A DNA stretch of 32,183 nucleotides from an uncultured Bacteroidales bacterium (lineage in GTDB: Bacteria; Bacteroidota; Bacteroidia; Bacteroidales; FEN-979): contig CAISJJ010000536.1 of the NCBI GenBank assembly GCA_903885595.1, positions 1 to 32,183 on the forward strand. The letters are read 5' to 3'. Position numbers and translations under genes: made by a program. Of this stretch, positions 26,368-32,183 are shown piece by piece. Positions within the stretch are counted from its first letter, which is position 1. Each line of letters begins with the position of its first letter. Below the pieces are notes generated by a model. The model ran no database searches, was not told where the DNA came from, and saw nothing but the letters and a program-made list of their open reading frames with translations.

Positions 26368-27856
26368 TAATCAGGTGGCGGTACAACGAAAAGTTTTCCT
26401 CAATCAAATTGAAATTTCTGGCCAGGTAAAGCGGAAATTTTTTAACATCCATAAAGTATTCACATACAGGATTTTCTGTTTCAACCCCGGTATTAAAAAC
26501 ACACTCTTTACAATTATCGGCAAGAAAACACTGATTGCAAAGTGGCCTGATTTTATCGAAACACCGGTTGAACAAATCGGCAACTGTTTCATTTTGTATC
26601 CTGATCTCATTGTTTTTCAATTGTCCGATTTCAAAAACCCTGCTGATGTGTTCACAGGGTACGATACAACCATCGGCAGTTAGAAAAACCCGCAAAGAAA
26701 ACGGGGAACAGGTCGCTGTGGGCACAAACTCCTTTGTTCCGCCATTGCCATTACTGGTGGTCATTATCTCGAAATGGTTTTTAAATATATAGCCGGAGTA
26801 TTTTTCGATGACATTTGACAGATCTTTCATCGCCGGGTGATTGAGCATCAGTTCGCGGATAACTGTTTTTTGATGCTCATCATTCCTGGTCCCTTCGATA
26901 AAGGTTTTGTGAAATTCCTCCTTATACTCCTCGTTGATATGCTGCGTACTGATCAGCGAGACAAGGGGCGTTTTACCATATTTCTGTTTGAAAAAGGCAT
27001 GAACACTGCTGAAACTGTTTTTGTTGTGAAGAACTGTAAGAAAGGAGATGTTTTTATCAAAATAGTCAGGAAAATTTTCTTTTATGAAATCAAGATTTTT
27101 AACGACCAGGTCAAAGGATGACTGTTTGTTTGGCAAAAGCCTGAAGGAATTTCCAACCTCATCGCCGTCGAGGCTGACAGAAATTTCGAAATTATTCGAC
27201 GTCAGAAACCCGGCGTATTTTGAGAGCAGCAAACCATTGCTTGACATGGTGAACCTGAAATTATAACGATCGCCATACGTATTAGTCAGATAATCAACTA
27301 TTTCCTGGATGAAACGAATGTTTTTCAATGGTTCACCTCCATAAAAACTGATGGTGAGCTGGCTTGCATCCTTGTCTCGCATTGAAAGCATATGATCCAG
27401 CGCCTTACGGGCATCGGCCGGATTGAATTTCCGTTTTCCGCGTTCTTTGTTGATATAGAATTTGCTGTAGGTGCAATAGGTGCAGGAGAGGTTGCAATCT
27501 TCGGTCGTCTCAAAAATCACCTGCTGGATCCTGGAGATGTTTTTCGAAACCCGGGAGGGGAGGAGCCTTCCGTTCAGATTAATATTTCTGGGTATTTGAA
27601 AGAAACGGTTTTTTTTAAGGAAACGGAACTTATTCCATTGATAAATCAATTCACTGAAAGGGAAACCTCCATATTCAGGGATTTCAATTTCCTGGCCGGG
27701 TCGAAAGGATTGAATGTATTGCTTCAGGTCTGTTCCTGATTCATTCAGTTCAAACAGATGCCTGATCAGCGGATGGCACAATAAAACCTGGTTCCTGAAG
27801 GGACTATAAAGAAACAGATTGCCTTTTGAAGTTTTAAAAATGACTGCTTTTTTCAT
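26348..27856 (-). CDS. Radical SAM/SPASM peptide maturase, GG-Bacteroidales type
   Basis: A 502-residue enzyme. An N-terminal domain of about 105 residues precedes the radical SAM core with CNLSCTYC (Cys121, Cys125, Cys128 bind the 4Fe-4S cluster) and the SAM motif FYGGEP (171-176). The C-terminal SPASM region has many cysteines: C383, C397, C401, C432, C440, C443, C449, C452 and C465, consistent with two auxiliary clusters. Enzymes of this class modify ribosomal peptides, for example by thioether or carbon-carbon crosslinks. The gene follows the precursor by 77 bp and overlaps the pseudo-enzyme. It matches the recalled maturase of the GG-Bacteroidales system (TIGR04148). The chemistry on this substrate is unknown. 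An unusually good Shine-Dalgarno precedes the ATG at 27856. Confidence 0.9.
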   Translation of the reverse strand: MKKAVIFKTSKGNLFLYSPFRNQVLLCHPLIRHLFELNESGTDLKQYIQSFRPGQEIEIPEYGGFPFSELIYQWNKFRFLKKNRFFQIPRNINLNGRLLPSRVSKNISRIQQVIFETTEDCNLSCTYCTYSKFYINKERGKRKFNPADARKALDHMLSMRDKDASQLTISFYGGEPLKNIRFIQEIVDYLTNTYGDRYNFRFTMSSNGLLLSKYAGFLTSNNFEISVSLDGDEVGNSFRLLPNKQSSFDLVVKNLDFIKENFPDYFDKNISFLTVLHNKNSFSSVHAFFKQKYGKTPLVSLISTQHINEEYKEEFHKTFIEGTRNDEHQKTVIRELMLNHPAMKDLSNVIEKYSGYIFKNHFEIMTTSNGNGGTKEFVPTATCSPFSLRVFLTADGCIVPCEHISRVFEIGQLKNNEIRIQNETVADLFNRCFDKIRPLCNQCFLADNCKECVFNTGVETENPVCEYFMDVKKFPLYLARNFNLIEENFSLYRHLINEAFHE

Positions 27857-27862
27857 AAACTG

Positions 27863-27868
27863 CCTCCT
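27863..27868 (-). promoter_or_regulatory. Strong Shine-Dalgarno AGGAGG of the maturase gene
   Basis: On the minus strand AGGAGG precedes ATG (27856) with a 6-nt spacer. This is a near-perfect anti-16S match, whereas the other genes here show none, as is usual in Bacteroidota. It directly abuts the hairpin at 27869-27889. Confidence 0.6.
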
Positions 27869-27889
27869 TCCTGGTTTTCTAAGCCAGGA
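27869..27889 (-). other. Hairpin between precursor and maturase
   Basis: TCCTGG and CCAGGA form a 6-bp stem around a 9-nt loop, ending at the AGGAGG ribosome site. There is no T-tract. It could slow transcription, mark an mRNA processing point or protect the precursor mRNA. The position suits a device that keeps precursor levels above enzyme levels. That role is inferred. Confidence 0.35.
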
Positions 27890-27933
27890 TACTGAGGGGC
27901 AAATTTAACGATTTTTAAATGCGCGATCAATTG

Positions 27934-28149
27934 TTATACCAGGGAGGGCCTGTCCTGAACAGTGCTGCTGGTGGTTGGGGATTCACCGCATACGCACAGG
28001 TCGCCAATCGGACCACCCGACCGTTTAGTCGATTGATGGGGATTATCAACTGAACAAAAACATTTAACATCAATACCGCCTTTAATCTGGGCTAACATAT
28101 TCTTTCTGATTTCGGCTTTGTACAGGGTAACGAGGCTAAGTTTTTTCAT
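27934..28149 (-). CDS. RiPP precursor peptide, GG-leader, two C-x-C motifs in the core
   Basis: A 71-residue peptide. The leader MKKLSLVTLYKAEIRKNMLA followed by QIKGG (residues 1-25) has the KKLsL...E...M..I-K-G-G pattern of Bacteroidota natural-product precursors, as in the recalled GG-Bacteroidales precursor family (TIGR04149). Cleavage after Gly25 by the C39 exporter would leave a 46-residue core. The core has four cysteines in two motifs, KCFCS (C30, C32) and LCVCG (C52, C54), each followed by an acidic residue and Pro. A second SGG at 44-46 lies between them, and the tail is rich in Thr, Ser and Pro (SPTTSSTVQ). It is the first gene of the operon, behind a sigma-54-like promoter and paired dyads. 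The mature structure and activity are unknown. Confidence 0.88.
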   Translation of the reverse strand: MKKLSLVTLYKAEIRKNMLAQIKGGIDVKCFCSVDNPHQSTKRSGGPIGDLCVCGESPTTSSTVQDRPSLV

Positions 28150-28199
28150 GGCTTTATGTTTTTATTTTTGGTTTAGTTTTCAATGTTATGCCAATAGCA

Positions 28200-28217
28200 T
28201 AACAAAATTAATGCCAA
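28200..28217 (-). promoter_or_regulatory. Putative sigma-54 (-24/-12) promoter of the precursor operon
   Basis: The minus strand reads TTGGCATTAATTTTGTTA from 28217 to 28200. GG of the -24 element (28215-28214) and G of the -12 element (28203) have the required 12-base offset. The -12 element is GT where GC is standard. Transcription would begin near 28191, about 42 nt before the ATG. Caution: the same bases contain TAATTTTG, which fits the housekeeping -7 element, but there is no TTTG at the matching -33 distance. Confidence 0.55.
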
Positions 28218-28269
28218 TGTGATAATGTAATGATATTCAATAGTATATAAAATTGTAATAATTGAAATT

Positions 28270-28318
28270 GTGTAAAAATATTTTACACTTATGTAAAATG
28301 TGTAAAGAAGATTTACAC
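28270..28318. promoter_or_regulatory. Paired upstream operators GTGTAAA-N5-TTTACAC of the precursor operon
   Basis: Dyad 1 is GTGTAAAAATATTTTACAC (28270-28288) and dyad 2 is GTGTAAAGAAGATTTACAC (28300-28318). Both have perfect 7-bp arms and 5-nt centres, with centres 30 bp apart. A half site TGTAAA (28292-28297) lies between them. Relative to the predicted start near 28191 they are centred at about -88 and -118, typical for NtrC-type enhancer sites. They match the dyads upstream of the response regulator. Dyad 2 ends 2 bp from the BatA-like stop codon. Confidence 0.8.
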
Positions 28319-28320
28319 GA

Positions 28321-30393
28321 CTATGGATGTTTTACCAACCTGATCAGGGCAATTTCAGAGGCGAGAAACAGAAGGGCAAGGATGATAAATAACTTCCACA
28401 GGGGGGTGCCTTGTTTTATTTGATGGATTTCCCGGATAATCGAAGTTCTTTTCTCTTTGATAATCCGGATATCTTTTACAGGTAATCGTTTTATCTGTTC
28501 ATCGAGCGCTGAGGGGCTCAAACAGGTTAAATCCGATTCTTTCCTGTTGAAATTAAAGGCGATTCCGGAGATGGTATTCTTTCCTGAAATTACATGGTAA
28601 AATCCTGCATCTCTGACCTGGTCATTAATTAAAAGTGAAATATTCGTTCCGAATTTCCTTATTCCCGGAATTATTTCAAATTCGGAACCCGTTTTTTTTA
28701 ATTTGAATATATGGGTTTCGATTACGGAATCAACTGGAATTTGGATCGTTGCCTGCTCTCCGGCAGTATAACAGAGGGGAGGAGGGTGATTGCTCAACAA
28801 GGCGATCTTAAATAAGGTTGGTACAAAGATCATGTGTTTCGGGAATATCGTCCAGGATTCGTCCAGGGGTGCAAAAAAAAGATAGATCTTTCCCTTTTCA
28901 CAGGGGGCTGAGATTAAAAATGGCTGGTTGTCAGGTAGTTTGCAAAGAGTTTCTATGTCACTCCCGATAGCAGGTTTATAAGCATAGTGCCTGAAAACCA
29001 TCGGAAGGTCAATGTTCTTTGGAAGCGCCACCTTCCCGTTATCATCTTTGTCAAAAACATCGTTGTAGAGCTCACTTTCCACATTGATGACCGCCAAACG
29101 TTGCCGGGCGGTGTCAACTGTTCCGTACCCGCTGAGATTGAAGAGGGCAAGCAATGCGTTATAGGAGTCGGTATTACCCGATAAAGGCGGAAAGACCACC
29201 AGGTTCCCACCTCCACGCACAAAACGGTTCACCTCCTGGGCTAATCCCGAGGAAATTTCCTCAGGGCTGTTGAGGATGAGTAAAGAATTGGAAAACAGTT
29301 TTGTATAATTAAGCTGTTTTACCTGGCCATTGGTGAATTGAATCGATGAATCATTGAGAAACAATGCGTTGAGGTATACGTTTTCATTTTTTTCGTTGAT
29401 CGCGAACACAGGAATTGAGGGTAAAACAGGATAGGCGAAATAGTATTTATCGTCATATATTATGGGATAATCAGTGATTTCAACCAGCCCATATTGAATT
29501 CCGGCGCCATTTTCAGTATAGGATAAGGTAATTTCAGTAGTGGAATTGGGCTCAACAGAGATACTTGCCAACGCTTTCTGAATGGAGTTTATGGTGAGTT
29601 TGACCGGTATTTTTTCGAGTGACTCGCCGGAGGAATTGCGAATAACTACCCGCAAACCAGCTGGCTGCCCGGGCTGATGAACCGGTGACATGAAGTAGAC
29701 GGAATCGATATACAGGTTGTTTCTTTTTGTAGCAGCCAGGGGTACCAGGAACCAACTGATGCCTGTGTCGGGTTTTGCAGTGAGCAGTTGCGAAGTCGTT
29801 TTCTGGAAATCTGAAATCAGGTAGGCATCCATGCTCATTTTCCCGGTTTCAGTCGTCATATCATTCTGTCGGTTGATGACTTCCGAAATTGTTCTTGCTG
29901 AGGCTGAAACCTGCACTTCATCAACGAGTTTGCGAAGTTCCTCTGAACTTACGAACCGCTGGTGCCTGCCTTCGAAGTCATTGGTGACCAGTTGAAACAG
30001 ATCGGACGGGGAATAGGCAGATGCAATTTCCAAAGCCTTATTTTTCGCAACATCAATTAATTTGCCATCTGTGGTCAGCGATTCCATCGAGAATGAATTA
30101 TCCACATAAATGCTGACAGCCCGCTGGCCGGTAATTTTCTTCTGTTGTTTAGAAGCAGGTATGTAAGGCTGGGCAAAGGCAATGACGAGAGAGGCCAGCG
30201 CCAGTAAACGGGCCAAAAGTATAAGCAGCTGCCTGAGCTGCGATTGTTTTTTAGTCTCCTGCTGAATCTCCTGAAGCCACCTGACATTGGTAAAATAAAC
30301 CTTTTTGAATTTCCTGAAATTAAAAAGGTGGATGAGGATCGGGATTGCCAGCGAGGTCAGGGCAATCAGGAACAAGGGGTGAATGAATTGCAT
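28321..30393 (-). CDS. BatA-like von Willebrand factor A membrane protein
   Basis: 690 residues from the ATG at 30393. An in-frame TTG two codons upstream is not needed. The N-terminal BatA module starts MQFIHPLFLIALTSLAIPIL and includes a second helix at about 56-76. A vWA domain with MIDAS motif D98-N-S-F-S102 (IYVDNSFSM) follows. A large beta-rich periplasmic region and a GATase/ThuA-like segment (LLILNSPEEISSGLAQEVNR) come next. A C-terminal helix (LWKLFIILALLFLASEIALI) is followed by a basic tail. This is the usual architecture of Bacteroidota BatA-domain proteins linked to aerotolerance or MoxR-type systems. No MoxR or other Bat genes are adjacent. The ATG is only 10 nt past a strong terminator. 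Confidence 0.85.
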   Translation of the reverse strand: MQFIHPLFLIALTSLAIPILIHLFNFRKFKKVYFTNVRWLQEIQQETKKQSQLRQLLILLARLLALASLVIAFAQPYIPASKQQKKITGQRAVSIYVDNSFSMESLTTDGKLIDVAKNKALEIASAYSPSDLFQLVTNDFEGRHQRFVSSEELRKLVDEVQVSASARTISEVINRQNDMTTETGKMSMDAYLISDFQKTTSQLLTAKPDTGISWFLVPLAATKRNNLYIDSVYFMSPVHQPGQPAGLRVVIRNSSGESLEKIPVKLTINSIQKALASISVEPNSTTEITLSYTENGAGIQYGLVEITDYPIIYDDKYYFAYPVLPSIPVFAINEKNENVYLNALFLNDSSIQFTNGQVKQLNYTKLFSNSLLILNSPEEISSGLAQEVNRFVRGGGNLVVFPPLSGNTDSYNALLALFNLSGYGTVDTARQRLAVINVESELYNDVFDKDDNGKVALPKNIDLPMVFRHYAYKPAIGSDIETLCKLPDNQPFLISAPCEKGKIYLFFAPLDESWTIFPKHMIFVPTLFKIALLSNHPPPLCYTAGEQATIQIPVDSVIETHIFKLKKTGSEFEIIPGIRKFGTNISLLINDQVRDAGFYHVISGKNTISGIAFNFNRKESDLTCLSPSALDEQIKRLPVKDIRIIKEKRTSIIREIHQIKQGTPLWKLFIILALLFLASEIALIRLVKHP

Positions 30394-30403
30394 GGCCAAA
30401 GTT

Positions 30404-30436
30404 AAAAAAAATCCCGGCTGGGAGGCCGGGATTTTT
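30404..30436 (-). terminator. Rho-independent terminator of gdhA
   Basis: A 12-bp stem, AAAAATCCCGGC (30407-30418) with GCCGGGATTTTT (30425-30436), encloses a 6-nt loop. On the minus strand the stem ends in a run of eight T. It begins 26 nt after the gdhA stop, and being A/T-flanked on both sides it would work in both directions. Confidence 0.92.
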
Positions 30437-30462
30437 GAAATTGATAGTTATATTGTTGATCA

Positions 30463-31800
30463 TCAGATTACACCCTGATCAAGCATGGCGTTGGCAACCT
30501 TTAGGAAACCGGCAACGTTGGCGCCCTTAACATAGTTTACATAGCCTTCCCTGTCTTTGCCATATTTTACGCAGGCCTCATGAATGCTGCACATGATGTG
30601 ATGCAGGCGCTCATCAACCTCTTTTGCAGGCCAGCTCAGTTTCATGGCATTCTGCGACATTTCGAGACCTGAGGTAGCGACACCGCCGGCATTGACTGCT
30701 TTACCCGGTGCAAACAGGATCTTGTTTTCCAGGAACTGCTCAATGGCTTCAGGTGTGCTTGGCATATTGGCGCCTTCAGCAACACACATTACGCCATTTT
30801 TAATCAGGTTCTGTGCATCCTCCTTGCCAAGTTCGTTCTGGGTGGCGCAAGGCAGTGCAATGTCGCATTTCACTTCCCATGGACGTTTGCCCTGGTGGAA
30901 CTGTGCATTCGGGAATTCGTATGAATAGGGCTTAACAATGTCCTGGTTCGAAGCTCTCAGCTCGAGCAGGTACTCAATTTTTTCACCTGAAATGCCATCG
31001 GGATCGTAAATATATCCATCGGGACCTGAAATGGTAACTACTTTGGCGCCCAGTTCAGTTGCTTTGATGGCTGCGCCCCAGGCTACATTGCCAAACCCTG
31101 AGATGGCCACAACTTTGCCATTGAAAGTTTCACCTTTGGTGGCAAGCATTTCCTTGGCAAAATATACAGCGCCGAATCCGGTTGCTTCAGGGCGTACAAG
31201 ACTACCGCCCCAATTGAGTCCTTTGCCGGTTAAAACGCCCGAATTTTCACGTGCCAGTTTTCTGTACATGCCATATAAAAACCCGATTTCACGGCCGCCA
31301 ACACCAATATCACCGGCAGGAACATCGGTTTCAGGTCCGATCAGTTTCCAAAGTTCGAGCATGAATGACTGGCAGAAACGCATGATTTCTGCATTCGATT
31401 TTCCTTTGGGATCAAAATCGGAACCTCCCTTGGCGCCACCCATAGGAAGCGTTGTAAGGCTGTTCTTGAAAATTTGTTCGAAACCCAAAAATTTCAGGAT
31501 GCTGAGGTTTACACTTGGGTGGAAGCGAAGGCCTCCCTTATATGGACCAATGGCGTTGTTAAACTGAACCCGGTATCCCAGGTTTACCTGTACTTTTCCG
31601 CTGTCGTCAACCCAGCAAACTTTAAATGTTAAAATGCGATCGGGCTCAACAATCCGGTCGATGATGTTTGCCGATTCGAAATGAGGGTTCTCATTGTATA
31701 CCTCTTCGATTGATTCAAGTACTTCCCGAACTGCCTGGAGGTACTCATTTTCTCCCGGATGTTTTTTCTCCAGGTCGTTCATGATTTTCTCTAAGTTCAT
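30463..31800 (-). CDS. gdhA: Glutamate dehydrogenase, NADP-type hexameric
   Basis: A 445-residue cytoplasmic enzyme that interconverts 2-oxoglutarate plus ammonia and glutamate, the main ammonia-assimilation step in many anaerobes. The dimerisation and catalytic domain contains Lys88 in GPYKGGLRFHP, Lys112, catalytic Lys124 in MGGAKGGSDFDP and Asp164 in PAGDIGVGGREIG. The dinucleotide domain has ISGFGNVAWGAA, and the C-terminal segment has GGVATSGLEMSQN. Length and motifs match the NADP-dependent bacterial enzyme. It is monocistronic by layout, with a promoter at 31880-31911 and a strong terminator at 30404-30436. Confidence 0.97.
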   Translation of the reverse strand: MNLEKIMNDLEKKHPGENEYLQAVREVLESIEEVYNENPHFESANIIDRIVEPDRILTFKVCWVDDSGKVQVNLGYRVQFNNAIGPYKGGLRFHPSVNLSILKFLGFEQIFKNSLTTLPMGGAKGGSDFDPKGKSNAEIMRFCQSFMLELWKLIGPETDVPAGDIGVGGREIGFLYGMYRKLARENSGVLTGKGLNWGGSLVRPEATGFGAVYFAKEMLATKGETFNGKVVAISGFGNVAWGAAIKATELGAKVVTISGPDGYIYDPDGISGEKIEYLLELRASNQDIVKPYSYEFPNAQFHQGKRPWEVKCDIALPCATQNELGKEDAQNLIKNGVMCVAEGANMPSTPEAIEQFLENKILFAPGKAVNAGGVATSGLEMSQNAMKLSWPAKEVDERLHHIMCSIHEACVKYGKDREGYVNYVKGANVAGFLKVANAMLDQGVI

Positions 31801-31879
31801 TTTGATTCAGTTTTAAATGTTAATGACCAGTATTTGTGTAATCGTTAAAATGCTAACATTGTGAAATTAATAACAAATG

Positions 31880-31911
31880 CAAAATTACAGAGTTCGTGCC
31901 GACTAACCAAA
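31880..31911 (-). promoter_or_regulatory. Bacteroidota-type promoter of gdhA
   Basis: On the minus strand TTTG (31911-31908), a 20-nt spacer and TAATTTTG (31887-31880) match the Bacteroidota primary-sigma consensus TTTG-N19-21-TAnnTTTG. Transcription would start near 31873, giving a leader of roughly 70 nt before the ATG at 31800. Confidence 0.65.
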
Positions 31912-31937
31912 CAAAAACACATAATTTTTTGCACTGT

Positions 31938-32183
31938 TCACTTTTTAATTTTTACGACCAGTTTACCTCTTTGGTACCGGTTGATGTACTCAACGGAACC
32001 ATCGGGTTTGTAAAAAACATCATCACCATCTTTTTGGTTTTGCGTATAATGGGACAATTGCTTCGTAATCCCGTTGCTGTAAAATGCTTTCTGTGTACCG
32101 TTTCCCTGGTTGAAATGTCCTTCGCCGATAATCGAGCCAAGTGCATCATAATACAGCCAGGTACCCTGATGGTTCCCGTTGAC
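31938..32183 (-). CDS. MORN/YwqK-like repeat protein, C-terminal part (runs off the window)
   Basis: An open frame with no start inside the window covers the last 246 bases and ends at TGA 31940-31938, giving 82 residues. It shows the repeat rhythm of MORN-variant/YwqK proteins: GTWLYYDALGSIIGEGHF, then NGTQKAFYSNGITKQLSHY, then GDDVFYKPDGSVEYINRYQR, then a GK-V end. These repeats mediate protein or membrane contacts, and the function is unknown. The true 5' end lies beyond base 32183. It ends 137 bp before the gdhA ATG, and the gdhA promoter lies in between. Confidence 0.7.
   Translation of the reverse strand, partial: VNGNHQGTWLYYDALGSIIGEGHFNQGNGTQKAFYSNGITKQLSHYTQNQKDGDDVFYKPDGSVEYINRYQRGKLVVKIKK

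Noticed and set aside
28181..28198. Second sigma-54-like element with TTGGCATAACATTG on the minus strand
   Set aside because: The GG-to-G offset is 11 where 12 is needed, so the element at 28217-28200 is preferred.
31031..31567. 178-residue plus-strand open frame opposite gdhA
   Set aside because: It is the complement of a highly conserved enzyme gene, with Ser/Pro-rich composition and no recognisable features.

Overview
This is a chromosomal window from a member of the Bacteroidota, most likely Bacteroidales. The evidence is four secreted proteins with C-terminal Por/type IX secretion (T9SS) sorting domains, a LruC-domain lipoprotein, a BatA-type von Willebrand protein, a gdhA promoter of the Bacteroidota type (TTTG, 20 nt, TAnnTTTG), almost no Shine-Dalgarno sites, and intergenic GATTTGAG repeat arrays. 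No rRNA, tRNA, CRISPR array, transposase or phage gene was seen.

Left part (1-17,060). The window opens with an 80-nt tandem repeat, two REP-like palindromes and the remnant of a four-helix-bundle gene, all upstream of an ACR3-type arsenite efflux gene. Next come a LruC lipoprotein, a secreted beta-helix protein, a 1216-residue secreted subtilisin, a YCF48/BNR-repeat protein and a BNR/sialidase-like protein. A TonB-dependent receptor, a WbuB-like glycosyltransferase and a small GIY-YIG-like protein follow. This is ordinary surface and secretion content.

Central part (about 17,063-28,318). This is the notable locus: a self-contained RiPP (ribosomally made, post-translationally modified peptide) system. 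On the minus strand, in order of transcription, it encodes: a 71-residue precursor with a GG leader and a core containing two C-x-C motifs; a radical SAM/SPASM maturase; a 'pseudo-radical-SAM' partner that lacks the SAM-cluster cysteines but keeps a C-terminal cysteine set; an FtsX/MacB-type permease; a C39-peptidase ABC exporter that would cut after the GG; and a LolD/MacB-type ATPase. From the second to the fifth gene the reading frames overlap. A sigma-54 response regulator and a histidine kinase face this operon, tail to tail with a 2-bp gap.

The same inverted repeat, [AG]TGTAAA-N5-TTTACA[CGT], occurs twice upstream of the precursor and twice upstream of the response regulator, and was not noticed elsewhere in the window. 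A sigma-54-like -24/-12 element lies between the upstream pair and the precursor. The natural reading is a locus-specific regulon: the kinase and regulator switch on the precursor operon through upstream sites and control their own gene. The kinase has almost no extracytoplasmic loop, so the FtsX/ATPase transporter is a candidate sensor partner. The precursor, maturase and pseudo-enzyme trio matches what I recall as the 'GG-Bacteroidales' system; I know of no established product.

Right part (28,321-32,183). Core genes: a BatA-like vWA membrane protein, NADP-type glutamate dehydrogenase with a clear promoter and terminator, and the 3' end of a MORN/YwqK-like repeat protein that runs off the window.
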